From contig NZ_SLWS01000013.1 of NCBI RefSeq assembly GCF_004345645.1, positions 186,001 to 250,000 of the forward strand: DNA of 64,000 nucleotides. Reading direction: 5' to 3'. Every line of letters begins with the position of its first letter. The first letter of the stretch is position 1. The notes under the pieces were generated by a model. It searched no databases. It was not told the origin of the DNA and was given only the letters and a program-made list of their open reading frames with translations. The stretch is from Actinocrispum wychmicini (lineage in GTDB: Bacteria; Actinomycetota; Actinomycetes; Mycobacteriales; Pseudonocardiaceae). The position numbers and the translations under genes were made by a program. This document shows positions 1 to 7,776 of the stretch, piece by piece.

Positions 1-993
1 GATGGCGCCGTTGGTGCGACGCACCACGTCCAGCACGTACGGGCCGTCGGCCGGGGCGCCGATCGCCAGCGACCGGGCGATCGTGTCGGGGCGGACCGGC
101 TGGACCACGTCGTGGCCCGCCTTGTAGGCCGCGGACACCGGGGAACATCCGGTCGCCTGGGCGCCGAACACGCGGTACGGCGTGGCCTCGACCAGGTCGA
201 GCTCGCCGAGCTCGCGGAATCCCTTGTCCACTTTGGTCAGTTGGGCGCCGGAGGCGATCGGCACGACCACCTGCTCGGGCAGCCGCCATCCGAGCTGTTC
301 GGCGATCTCGTACGCGAGGGTCTTCGAGCCTTCCGCGTAGTACGGCCGGACGTTGACGTTGACGAACGCCCAGTCCTCGTGTTCCGCCGCCAGTTCGGTG
401 GCCAGGCGGTTGACGTCGTCGTAGTTGCCGTCCACCGCGATCAACGCGCCGTCGTACACCGCGGTCGTGAGGATCTTGGCCTTCTCCAGCGACGACGGGA
501 TCAGGACCACGGACTCCCAGCCCGCGCGTGCGGCAGCGGCCGCGGTGGCGTTGGCCAGGTTCCCGGTGGAGGGGCAGGCCAGCACCTTGAACCCGAGTTG
601 GCGGGCGGCGGCCAGCGCCACTGCCACGACGCGGTCCTTGAACGAGTGCGTCGGGTTGCCGGTGTCGTCCTTGACCCACAGGCTCCGCAGGCCGAGCGCG
701 GCGGCCAGCCGGTCGGCGCGGACCAGGCGGGTCAGCCCCGGCTGGGTGTTCGGGTGACTGTCCACATCGGACGGGACGGGTAGGAGGCCACGGTAGCGCC
801 AGATGGATCGGGGTCCCGCTTCGATGTCCGCCCGCCGGACCTGGCCGAACGAATAGGCGACCTCGAGCGGGCCGAAACACTCGGCACACGCGAATTCGGG
901 CGCCAACGGGATCTGGTGGCCGCACTCACGGCAGGACAAAGCCTTGGCAGGGCCGAGGTCGAAGGTGGTCGGTGCACCGACTGTGGTCGTCAT
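1..993 (-). CDS. thrC: Threonine synthase, PLP-dependent (3' end beyond window)
   Basis: Converts O-phosphohomoserine to threonine in the cytoplasm. The visible 331 codons run off the left edge of the window. An N-terminal zinc ribbon (CxxC at residues 21-24 and 36-39) precedes the fold-type II PLP core. The PLP lysine is Lys119 in GNPTHSFKDR, and the phosphate/substrate loop is PSTGN. Start: ATG at 993, with GAGGAG at 1009-1004 as ribosome binding site. That site lies inside the 3' strand of a SAM-I riboswitch P1 helix, so translation is probably shut down by SAM. Seen: motifs, start and leader. Inferred: because the leader is methionine-type, the enzyme could be a threonine synthase-like paralogue serving methionine or sulfur metabolism. 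Confidence 0.93.
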   Translation of the reverse strand, partial: MTTTVGAPTTFDLGPAKALSCRECGHQIPLAPEFACAECFGPLEVAYSFGQVRRADIEAGPRSIWRYRGLLPVPSDVDSHPNTQPGLTRLVRADRLAAALGLRSLWVKDDTGNPTHSFKDRVVAVALAAARQLGFKVLACPSTGNLANATAAAAARAGWESVVLIPSSLEKAKILTTAVYDGALIAVDGNYDDVNRLATELAAEHEDWAFVNVNVRPYYAEGSKTLAYEIAEQLGWRLPEQVVVPIASGAQLTKVDKGFRELGELDLVEATPYRVFGAQATGCSPVSAAYKAGHDVVQPVRPDTIARSLAIGAPADGPYVLDVVRRTNGAI

Positions 994-1006
994 CGCGAGG
1001 TATCTC

Positions 1007-1117
1007 CTCATCTTTCCCGCTGTCGCGGGTCGGAATTGGCACCTGTACGCCACCGTGAACGGTGAGCGCTGGTTGCCGGGGCTTCTACGGGCCGATCCCT
1101 CTGCCCCTCTGGATGAG
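1007..1117 (-). promoter_or_regulatory. SAM-I (S-box) riboswitch upstream of thrC
   Basis: Read on the minus strand, the leader has every S-box hallmark in order. These are P1 CTCATC (1117-1112), the kink-turn blocks CAGAG and GAGGGA, GGCCC paired toward GAAGCC, GGCAACC, a variable P3 hairpin (CACCGTTCACGGTG), AGGTGCCAATTCC, a P4 hairpin CCCGC/GCGGG, and AAAGATGAG closing P1 with GATGAG (1012-1007). The Shine-Dalgarno GAGGAG (1009-1004) shares bases with the P1 3' strand. This predicts translational repression when SAM stabilises P1. There is no U-tract terminator between P1 and the start codon. Confidence 0.95.
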
Positions 1118-1218
1118 CGGTATTCAGTTGTCGGGGACCCACGTTACGGCACCGCGGGAACTCCGTGCCACCCGAAGTGCCCACTATCCGAGAACCATGG
1201 ACGTGGCAGGATGCGTGT

Positions 1219-2199
1219 GTGAACGCCCCGGCCGTGACGCCCGAGCCGCTGCAACTGGTGGTAGGCGAGGAAGAGCTACTGGTGGAGCGGGCTGTTCGGG
1301 CCGCGCTGGACGCGGCCCGGCTCGCCGACCCCACGGCGGACCTGACCAGGGTCCGGGTGGCTGAGCTCACAGTTCCGCAGCTCACAGAGCTGGTGAGCCC
1401 GTCGCTGTTCGCCGAGGCGCGGGTGGTGGTCCTCGAAGCCGCGCACGAGGCCACCCAGGAGATCGCGGACGCGGTGATCGGGTACGGCAAGGACCCGGCC
1501 GACGGTGTGGTGCTGGTGGTGGTGCATTCAGGTGGCGGACGGACCAAGGTCGCCAAGGCGCTGCCGGCGGCGTTGAAGAAGGCCGGGGCGTTCGTGACCG
1601 AGTGCCCCAAGATGACCAAACCCGCGGAACGTGAGGACTTCGTCCGGAACGAGATCCGCAGGGCGGGTGGCCGGACCGACGCGCCCGGGGTGTCCGCGCT
1701 GATCGAGACGGTCGGCTCGGACCTCCGGGAACTGGCGTCCGCGGCGGCCCAGCTGGTGGCGGACACCGACGGCAAGGTCGACGAGGAGGCAGTCCGCCGC
1801 TACCACAGCGGCCGGGCCGAGGTGAACGGCTTCGCGGTCGCCGACAAGGCCGTGGTGGGGGACCTGCCCGGGGCATTGGAGGCGCTGCGGTGGGCCATGC
1901 AGCTCGGCGTTCCGCACGTGCTCGTCGCGGATGCCCTCGCGGACGCGGTCCGGACAGTGGCACGGGTGGCCCCGCTCGGCCGGATCGACCCGTTCAAGAT
2001 GGCCGGCGAGCTGGGGATGCCGCCTTGGAAAGTGCGCAAGGCCATGGGCCAGTGCCGAGGATGGCACCCGGCTGGGCTGGCCGACGCGATGCAGATCGTC
2101 GCCGCGCTGAACGCCGACGTGAAAGGCGTCGCGGCGGACGCCGGATACGCCCTGGAGCTGGCGATCATCAAACTCGCGCGTGCGCACAGGCGCGCCTAG
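1219..2199 (+). CDS. holA: DNA polymerase III delta subunit
   Basis: Delta subunit of the clamp-loader complex, which opens the sliding clamp during replication. The 326-residue protein has the usual length. An N-terminal degenerate AAA-like region (QLVVGEEELLVERAV) is followed by the helical C-terminal domain with conserved blocks PPWKVRKA and ADAGYALELAI. I chose GTG at 1219 because AGGA sits 7 nt upstream; an in-frame start at 1165 would add 18 unconserved residues. It is divergent from thrC, and converges on rpsT as in most actinobacteria. The usual upstream neighbour comEC is not here. Confidence 0.93.
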   Translation: MNAPAVTPEPLQLVVGEEELLVERAVRAALDAARLADPTADLTRVRVAELTVPQLTELVSPSLFAEARVVVLEAAHEATQEIADAVIGYGKDPADGVVLVVVHSGGGRTKVAKALPAALKKAGAFVTECPKMTKPAEREDFVRNEIRRAGGRTDAPGVSALIETVGSDLRELASAAAQLVADTDGKVDEEAVRRYHSGRAEVNGFAVADKAVVGDLPGALEALRWAMQLGVPHVLVADALADAVRTVARVAPLGRIDPFKMAGELGMPPWKVRKAMGQCRGWHPAGLADAMQIVAALNADVKGVAADAGYALELAIIKLARAHRRA

Positions 2200-2337
2200 C
2201 CGGCACCTGCGGCGCGACTTCGGCGGGGTGGCCTGCAAGGCGTCCGCGAAGGAGGGGCGCCTGAGGGCCAGGATGTCGTGGCGGGCGAGTGGGGATCAGG
2301 CCCTCCACCAGGGCCGCTCAGGGAGGCCGGACAGGGC

Positions 2338-2370
2338 AAAGGGGCCTCACCCGCTGCGGTAAGGCCCCTC
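2338..2370 (-). terminator. Rho-independent terminator of rpsT
   Basis: GGGGCCT (2341-2347) and AGGCCCC (2362-2368) form a perfect 7-bp GC stem around a 14-nt loop. Read on the minus strand it lies just past the rpsT stop codon and is followed by TTT. The rest of the 2200-2383 gap between the convergent holA and rpsT genes shows nothing recognisable. Confidence 0.75.
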
Positions 2371-2383
2371 TGCGAGCTCTGGG

Positions 2384-2644
2384 TCAGAGGCTGTTCGCGA
2401 CCTTGGCCATGGCCGACTTCTTGTTGGCGGCCTGGTTGGGGTGCAGGACACCCTTGCCGGCGGCCTTGTCCAGGCTGCGGCTGGCGACCCGGAACAGCTC
2501 CGCGGCCTTGTCCTTGTCACCGGCTTCGGCGGCCTCGCGGAACTTCCGGATGGCGGTCTTCACCGAGGACTTGACGGACTTGTTGCGCTGGCGACGAACC
2601 TCGTTCGTCCTGATGCGTTTGATCTGCGACTTGATGTTGGCCAT
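2384..2644 (-). CDS. rpsT: 30S ribosomal protein S20
   Basis: Small-subunit protein binding 16S rRNA. It has 86 residues, highly basic and helical, starting MANIKSQIKR and containing the family-typical stretch HPNQAANKKSAMAKV near the C-terminus. It is monocistronic, facing holA, with its own terminator downstream. The ATG at 2644 has GAGGAGTAGC upstream. The roughly 170 bp between it and the divergent EamA gene must hold both promoters; no clear hexamers were identified. Confidence 0.97.
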   Translation of the reverse strand: MANIKSQIKRIRTNEVRRQRNKSVKSSVKTAIRKFREAAEAGDKDKAAELFRVASRSLDKAAGKGVLHPNQAANKKSAMAKVANSL

Positions 2645-2815
2645 GCGGCTACTCCTCAGCGTTCGCTATCCGGATTGCCGTACCGCGCTGAGCTTCGGCC
2701 CCGCGAGCGCGGGCTTCCTCCAGGTCGGAATGCCACACGGTACGACTTGGACATCGTAACAGCGGGTGATCCGGGCTCAAAAACCAGGCGTGCCGGACCC
2801 GGGTGATGCGCCAGG

Positions 2816-3685
2816 GTGATGGTCATGAACCCGGCCGCCGTGAGTCTCGTCCTTGTCGCCGCTCTCGCTCACGCCGCATGGAACTTCTCAGCCAAACGCG
2901 CCGGCGGCACCGGGGCCGCGTTCGTGTGGCTGTACCAGGTCGCCTCGGCAGTGCTGTGCCTTCCCGTCGCGGTCATGGCGCTGGTGCTGTCGCACGCGAC
3001 GCCGAACTGGTCGTGGCTGTTCGCGGCCGCTGTGAGTGGGGTCATGCACATCTTTTACGGGCTGGCGCTGCAACGCGGGTACGGCGTTGGTGACATGTCC
3101 GTGGTGTATCCGGTGGCGCGGGGTAGCGGGCCGTTACTTTCGGTGATGGCGGCGGTGCTGTTGCTGCACGAGCACCCAGGGTGGATGGGGGTGGTGGGAG
3201 CGGCGTTCGTCGTCGCGGGCGTGTTCGTCATCGGGTTCGGCGGCACTCGGCGCGACAACCCGATCGGGCCAAGCCTGTTCTACGGCGTGCTCACCGGTGT
3301 CGCCATCGCCGGATACACACTCTGGGACGCGCACTCGGTGAACACGCTCGAGGTGCCTCCGCTGATCTACCTGTGCATCGGCTCGATCCTGCAAAGCACG
3401 ATGCTCGCGCCCTACGCGATGCGTCGTCGCGAGCAGGTCGTGCGGCTATGGCGCGCTCATCGGGTCGATGTCCTTGTCATCGGTCTCCTGTCGCCGATCG
3501 GATACATCCTCGTGCTCTACGCCATGCGGATCGCGCCGGTGAGCATGGTGGCACCGGCCAGGGAGCTGTCGATCGTGGTCGGGAGCGTGATCGCGTGGCG
3601 GTGGCTCGGCGAACCCGACCCGGTCCGGCGGCTCTTCGGGGCGGCCATCGTGCTGGCCGGAGTGGCCGCCATCGCAGTGGCCTGA
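2816..3685 (+). CDS. EamA/DMT-family membrane transporter
   Basis: Inner-membrane permease of the drug/metabolite transporter superfamily, 289 residues with about ten hydrophobic segments. It has the two-repeat architecture of EamA proteins: AHAAWNFSAKR opens the first half, VYPVARGSGPL is the end-of-repeat motif, and SMVAPARELSIVVG is the matching motif in the second half. The substrate cannot be inferred. The start is ambiguous among GTG 2816, ATG 2819 and ATG 2825, all in frame. The last codons and the stop form the first copy of a 14-bp tandem repeat that continues into the intergenic DNA. Confidence 0.85.
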   Translation: MMVMNPAAVSLVLVAALAHAAWNFSAKRAGGTGAAFVWLYQVASAVLCLPVAVMALVLSHATPNWSWLFAAAVSGVMHIFYGLALQRGYGVGDMSVVYPVARGSGPLLSVMAAVLLLHEHPGWMGVVGAAFVVAGVFVIGFGGTRRDNPIGPSLFYGVLTGVAIAGYTLWDAHSVNTLEVPPLIYLCIGSILQSTMLAPYAMRRREQVVRLWRAHRVDVLVIGLLSPIGYILVLYAMRIAPVSMVAPARELSIVVGSVIAWRWLGEPDPVRRLFGAAIVLAGVAAIAVA

Positions 3686-3754
3686 ACCCAGTGGCCTGAA
3701 CCCAGTGGCCTGAACCCAGCGGCCTGAACCCAGCGGCCTGAACCCAGCGGCCTG
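3675..3754. repeat. 14-bp tandem repeat (5.7 copies) spanning a stop codon
   Basis: Units of CAG(T/C)GGCCTGAACC repeat head to tail at 3675, 3689, 3703, 3717, 3731 and a partial copy at 3745. The first three have T and the later ones C at position 4. Unit 1 contains the TGA stop of the EamA gene, so the repeat appears to have grown out of the gene's own 3' end. The unit length is not a multiple of three. The remaining bases up to 3856 show nothing recognisable. Confidence 0.95.
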
Positions 3755-3856
3755 GGGACGGGACAGTGGTGGCACGGACATCGGAGGTTTCTGGCTCGTA
3801 ACGCCGAGCATTTTGGCCGGACAGAGTAGTGCGTCCAGGCGTTTCGCTGAGTCAAG

Positions 3857-5497
3857 ATGTCGACCATGAGCCGGCGAACTGTGACATCCCGCGCGAAGGC
3901 CGTGCCGTTGGCGAACGGGCACGCTCCTTTGTTCGACGGTTATCTGGATCCGGCTCGTCCGCATCCTGGGGCTTATGACGAGATGTTCGCGGAGGCGGCG
4001 ACCGTGCGGTCGGCCTACCGGACGTTGTACGACTCGTTGGCGCCCTCCGAGGTCTCCGACCTGGCCGCTCGGGCCGAGGCGTTGGACCGGGCGTTCGTCG
4101 ACCAGGGCATCACGTTCTCGCTGTCCGGGAAGGAGCGGCCGTTCCCGCTCGACCTGGTTCCCCGGGTGATCACCGCGGCCGAGTGGTCCAGGCTGGAACG
4201 GGGCATTGTGCAGCGGGTGCGGGCGTTGGAGATGTTCCTCGCCGATGTCTACGGCGACGTGCAGATCGTTCGGGACGGGGTGCTGCCGCGCCGGCTGATC
4301 ACCTCCTGCGCGCATTTCCACCGGGAGGCCGCCGGGATCTCGCCGCCCAACGGGGTCCGCATCCACGTCGCCGGGATCGACCTCATCCGGGACGAGGCCG
4401 GTGTGTTCCGGGTGCTGGAGGACAACCTGCGGTGCCCGTCCGGGGTTTCGTACGTGATGGAGAACCGTCGCACGATGGCCCGGGTGTTCCCGGATCTTTT
4501 CGCGCGCCACCGGGTTCGCGCGGTCGGGGACTACGCCGGGCACCTGCTGCGTGCGCTCCGGGCGTCCGCCGCGGCGAACGTGGCTGATCCGACCGTCGTG
4601 GTCCTCACCCCCGGTGTGCACAACTCCGCGTACTTCGAGCACTCGCTGCTCGCCCGGCAGATGGGGGTCGAGCTGGTCGAGGGCCGGGACCTGTTCTGCC
4701 GCGACAACACCGTGTACATCCGCACCACCGAGGGGGAACGCCAGGTCGACGTCATCTACCGGCGCATCGATGACGACTTCCTCGACCCGGTCCAGTTCCT
4801 GCCGGACTCGGTCCTCGGGGTGGCCGGCCTGGTGAACGCGGCACGGGCCGGCAACGTCGTGATCGCCAACGCGGTCGGCAACGGCGTCGCCGACGACAAG
4901 CTCGTCTACACGTACCTGCCGGAGATCGTGCAGTACTACCTCGGCGAGAAACCGCTGCTGCCCAACGTGGACACGTTCCGGTGCTGGCTGCCGGACGAAC
5001 GCGCGCACGTGCTCGACCACCTGGACGAACTGGTGATCAAGCCGGTCGAGGGCTCCGGCGGGTACGGCATCGTGTTCGGCGCCGACGCCACCGCGCCGGA
5101 GCTGGCCCGGCTGCGGCGCAAGATCAAGGGCGACCCGCGCGGGTGGATCGCCCAGCCCGTGGTCCAGCTGTCGACCGTGCCGACCAAGATCGGCAACCGG
5201 CTGGTGCCGCGGCACGTGGACCTGCGGCCGTTCGCGGTGAACGACGGCAACTTCGTGTTCGTCCTGCCCGGCGGACTGACCAGGGTGGCGCTGCCGGAGG
5301 GCAGCCTGGTGGTCAACTCGTCGCAGGGCGGCGGTTCCAAGGACACCTGGGTCCTGGCCGCCCGGTCGTCCACTGTGGAGCGTGAGCTGGCCGAGCCGGG
5401 CCTGGCCGAGCAGGCCGAGGTGGACTCGCCCGCCGCCGACCAAGGACCTGAGCTGTCCACCACGCAACAGCAGCAACAGCAACAACAACAGGCGTAG
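3857..5497 (+). CDS. Circularly permuted ATP-grasp protein (DUF404/DUF407)
   Basis: Predicted ATP-dependent carboxylate-amine ligase of the circularly permuted ATP-grasp family, 546 residues. Landmarks are the N-terminal block HPGAYDEMF, a central VLEDNLRCPSGVSYV, the nucleotide-binding loop EGSGGYGIVFG near residue 400, and a C-terminal GGLTRVALPEGSLVVNSSQGG. The protein ends in nine consecutive glutamines (CAA/CAG codons, about 5465-5491) then Ala-stop, an unusual tail. It is first in an operon with an alpha-E protein and a transglutaminase-like protein. That conserved trio is predicted in the literature to make or attach a peptide-like modification. Start ATG 3857, or ATG 3866 in frame. 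Confidence 0.9.
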   Translation: MSTMSRRTVTSRAKAVPLANGHAPLFDGYLDPARPHPGAYDEMFAEAATVRSAYRTLYDSLAPSEVSDLAARAEALDRAFVDQGITFSLSGKERPFPLDLVPRVITAAEWSRLERGIVQRVRALEMFLADVYGDVQIVRDGVLPRRLITSCAHFHREAAGISPPNGVRIHVAGIDLIRDEAGVFRVLEDNLRCPSGVSYVMENRRTMARVFPDLFARHRVRAVGDYAGHLLRALRASAAANVADPTVVVLTPGVHNSAYFEHSLLARQMGVELVEGRDLFCRDNTVYIRTTEGERQVDVIYRRIDDDFLDPVQFLPDSVLGVAGLVNAARAGNVVIANAVGNGVADDKLVYTYLPEIVQYYLGEKPLLPNVDTFRCWLPDERAHVLDHLDELVIKPVEGSGGYGIVFGADATAPELARLRRKIKGDPRGWIAQPVVQLSTVPTKIGNRLVPRHVDLRPFAVNDGNFVFVLPGGLTRVALPEGSLVVNSSQGGGSKDTWVLAARSSTVERELAEPGLAEQAEVDSPAADQGPELSTTQQQQQQQQQA

Positions 5498-5515
5498 GCC
5501 CGGAGGGGAGGCACG

Positions 5516-6463
5516 ATGCTCGCGCGCAACGCCGAGTCGCTGTACTGGATCGGTCGCTATGTCGAACGGGCCGACGACACCGCCCGGATCCTCGATGTCT
5601 CCGTGCACCAGTTGCTCGAGGACGCCACGGTCAACCCGGACGCGACCAGCCGGCAGCTGCTGGCCGTCCTGGGCATCGAGCCGCCCGACGGCGAATCGCT
5701 GGACGTGTGGTCGCTGACAGAACTGGTCGCGTACTCCGGGGACCACGCCGGGTCGATCGTCGCGTCGGTCACCAGCGCCAGGGAGAACACCCGGGGCGCC
5801 CGTGAAGTCGTCTCCACCGAGATGTGGGAATGCCTCAACGCGATGTGGAACGCCGTGCCCGAACGGCAGCGGTACGCCCGGCAGATGGGGCCGCACTCGT
5901 TCTTCCAGTTCGTGGAGGAACGGGCCGCGATGTTCGCCGGCCTCGCCGACTCGACCATGAGCCGCGACGACGGCTGGCGGTTCCTCGTGCTGGGCCGGTC
6001 CGTGGAACGGGTGGACATGATCGTTCGGCTGCTGCTGTCCAGGGTCAGTGACAAGGCCTCGTCGCCGGGCTGGGTGACCGTGCTGCGGTCCGCGGGCGCA
6101 CATGACACGTACCTGCGCACGTACCGCGGCGCGTTGGACGCCGCGCGGGTCGTGCAGTTCATGTTGCTGGACAGGCTTTTCCCACGTTCGGTGTTCTACT
6201 CGCTGCGCCAGGCGGAGGCGTGCCTGGAACAACTCGACCACCAGCCGGACGTCCGCGTCGGCGCACGCGCGGAAGCCCTGCGGCTCCTGGGCCGGGCGCG
6301 CAGCGACCTGGAGTTCCTTCGGCCCGCGGACCTGTTGGAGGACTTGCCGCGCCGGCTGCGAAGGCTGCAGACGACCGTGCGTGAGGTCGGTGAGGCAGTG
6401 TCACAGCAGTACTTCCACACCGCGCCATGGGTCGCGTGGACCAACGCGGAGGTGTCGTCGTGA
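5516..6463 (+). CDS. Alpha-E domain protein (DUF403)
   Basis: 315-residue, almost entirely alpha-helical protein of the alpha-E family. It begins MLARNAESLYWIGRYVERADDT (split: MLARNAESLY, then WIGRYVERAD), the diagnostic N-terminal motif, and later has FLVLGRSVERVDM. No catalytic residues are known for the family, and it always sits beside CP-ATP-grasp and transglutaminase-like genes. It lies 18 bp after the ATP-grasp gene with a strong GGAGGGGAGG ribosome binding site. The next gene's GTG overlaps its stop by 4 bp, so translation is likely coupled. Confidence 0.9.
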   Translation: MLARNAESLYWIGRYVERADDTARILDVSVHQLLEDATVNPDATSRQLLAVLGIEPPDGESLDVWSLTELVAYSGDHAGSIVASVTSARENTRGAREVVSTEMWECLNAMWNAVPERQRYARQMGPHSFFQFVEERAAMFAGLADSTMSRDDGWRFLVLGRSVERVDMIVRLLLSRVSDKASSPGWVTVLRSAGAHDTYLRTYRGALDAARVVQFMLLDRLFPRSVFYSLRQAEACLEQLDHQPDVRVGARAEALRLLGRARSDLEFLRPADLLEDLPRRLRRLQTTVREVGEAVSQQYFHTAPWVAWTNAEVSS

Positions 6464-7302
6464 GCTGGCGCGTCCGAGTCGTGCACACCACCGGCTACCG
6501 GTACCGGTCGGTGGTCACCCAGTCCTACAACGAGGTCCGCGTCACGCCCCGGTCCGACCGCAAGCAGAACCTGGTGGTGAGCCGGGTGGAGACGACACCC
6601 GCGACCCGCCAGTACCGGTACACCGACTACTGGGGCACCGCCGTCACGAGCTTCGACCTGCGCGCTCCGCACACCCAACTGAAGATCGTCGGGGCGTCCG
6701 TGGTGGAGACGAGCGGCGAGGTGGAGCCGATCCGCACCGGCAGCTGGGCCGACCTGCGCGAGGAGAACCTCGTCGACCGGTACACCGAGTTGCTCGAACC
6801 CACGAAGTACGTGCCGAAGGACCGGGAACTCGCCGCGGTCGCCCGCGGGCTGCGCAAGGGCAAGACGCCTGGCGATGCCGTCCTCGACGCCTCCCAGTGG
6901 GTGCACGAGAGACTGAAGTACCAGCCAGGCACCACAGGCGTGCACTCCTCGGCGGTCGACGCGTACGCCGCGGGCGAAGGCGTGTGCCAGGACTACGCGC
7001 ACGTCACGCTGGTGTTGTTGCGCGCCATGGGGATACCGGCCCGATACGTCTCCGGATACCTGCACACCAAGCCGGACGGCGAACCCAAGGAGACGGTACG
7101 CGGCGAGAGCCACGCGTGGATCGAGGCGTGGACCGGCGGCTGGTGGGGCTACGACCCGACCAACGCGGTCCGGGTCGGGCCGCGGCACGTCTGGGTGGCG
7201 CTCGGCCGCGACTACGCCGACGTGACCCCGCTGAAAGGGATCTACTCCGGCGGGGACGCGACGGCTCTCGAGGTGACGGTCGACATCACGCGGTTGGCGT
7301 AG
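6460..7302 (+). CDS. Transglutaminase-like cysteine protease family protein
   Basis: About 280 residues. An N-terminal beta-rich transglutaminase-like N region (HTTGYRYRSVVTQSYNEVRV) is followed by a transglutaminase core. The core has catalytic Cys in AAGEGVCQDYAHV, His in GESHAWIEAW and Asp in GYDPTNA. Such proteins act as cysteine peptidases or acyltransferases, and in this operon probably hydrolyse or remodel the peptide made by the ATP-grasp partner (inference). The GTG at 6460 overlaps the alpha-E stop in GTGA, so I prefer it to an in-frame ATG at 6427 inside that gene. Confidence 0.9.
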   Translation: MSWRVRVVHTTGYRYRSVVTQSYNEVRVTPRSDRKQNLVVSRVETTPATRQYRYTDYWGTAVTSFDLRAPHTQLKIVGASVVETSGEVEPIRTGSWADLREENLVDRYTELLEPTKYVPKDRELAAVARGLRKGKTPGDAVLDASQWVHERLKYQPGTTGVHSSAVDAYAAGEGVCQDYAHVTLVLLRAMGIPARYVSGYLHTKPDGEPKETVRGESHAWIEAWTGGWWGYDPTNAVRVGPRHVWVALGRDYADVTPLKGIYSGGDATALEVTVDITRLA

Positions 7303-7309
7303 ACGCTCG

Positions 7310-7735
7310 TCAGCCCATCCGGGCGTTGATGGCCTCCGCGACGTGCTCGAACCGGTCCGGGTCCAGGATCGAGCCCTCCCGGCGGATGTCGTCCTCGTCC
7401 AGCTCGTAGATCCGGTCCAGGCGGACGTACGACTCGCGGCCGTCCCGGTCCCACGCGCCGCGGCCCAGGTCCAGCCAGCCTCGCTCGCCCTTGTGGTCCC
7501 TGCTCGACAGCATCACCGCGAGCAGATGCCGCCCGGACCGGCCGATCACCAGCAGTGGCCGGTCCTTGCCGCGATCCGGGTCCTCCTCGTACGGCACCCA
7601 GGCCCACACGACCTCGCCCGGGTCGGCCAGGCCGTCCAGGTCGGGGGAGTAGTCCAGGGTCGCGCCAGGGGCCAGGACGTGCACCTGCCGCACACCGCCG
7701 CGGGCGGGCTTGGGGTCTTCGCCGGGATCACGCAC
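7310..7735 (-). CDS. MazF/PemK-family toxin-like protein, solitary
   Basis: 141 residues. The MazF/PemK-type SH3-like fold is suggested by EVVWAWVPYEEDPDRGKDRPLLVIGR, an N-terminal strand then the conserved (K)xRPxLV(I) segment (core: RPLLVIGR), and by ESYVRLDRIYELDEDDI near the C-terminus. MazF enzymes are mRNA endoribonucleases. No antitoxin gene lies on either side: upstream is divergent lepA, and the transglutaminase gene converges on it 7 bp away. Start GTG 7735. Whether it is an active RNase is unknown; solitary copies next to lepA are common in actinobacteria. Confidence 0.75.
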   Translation of the reverse strand: MRDPGEDPKPARGGVRQVHVLAPGATLDYSPDLDGLADPGEVVWAWVPYEEDPDRGKDRPLLVIGRSGRHLLAVMLSSRDHKGERGWLDLGRGAWDRDGRESYVRLDRIYELDEDDIRREGSILDPDRFEHVAEAINARMG

Positions 7736-7776
7736 GCGGCGAGCGTACTGGTCATGGGACTATTAGACGGTCAGGC

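Noticed and set aside
3446..6241. 931-codon open frame on the minus strand
   Set aside because: It lies antisense to the ATP-grasp and alpha-E genes, has no recognisable domain, and reflects the third-position GC bias of the real genes.
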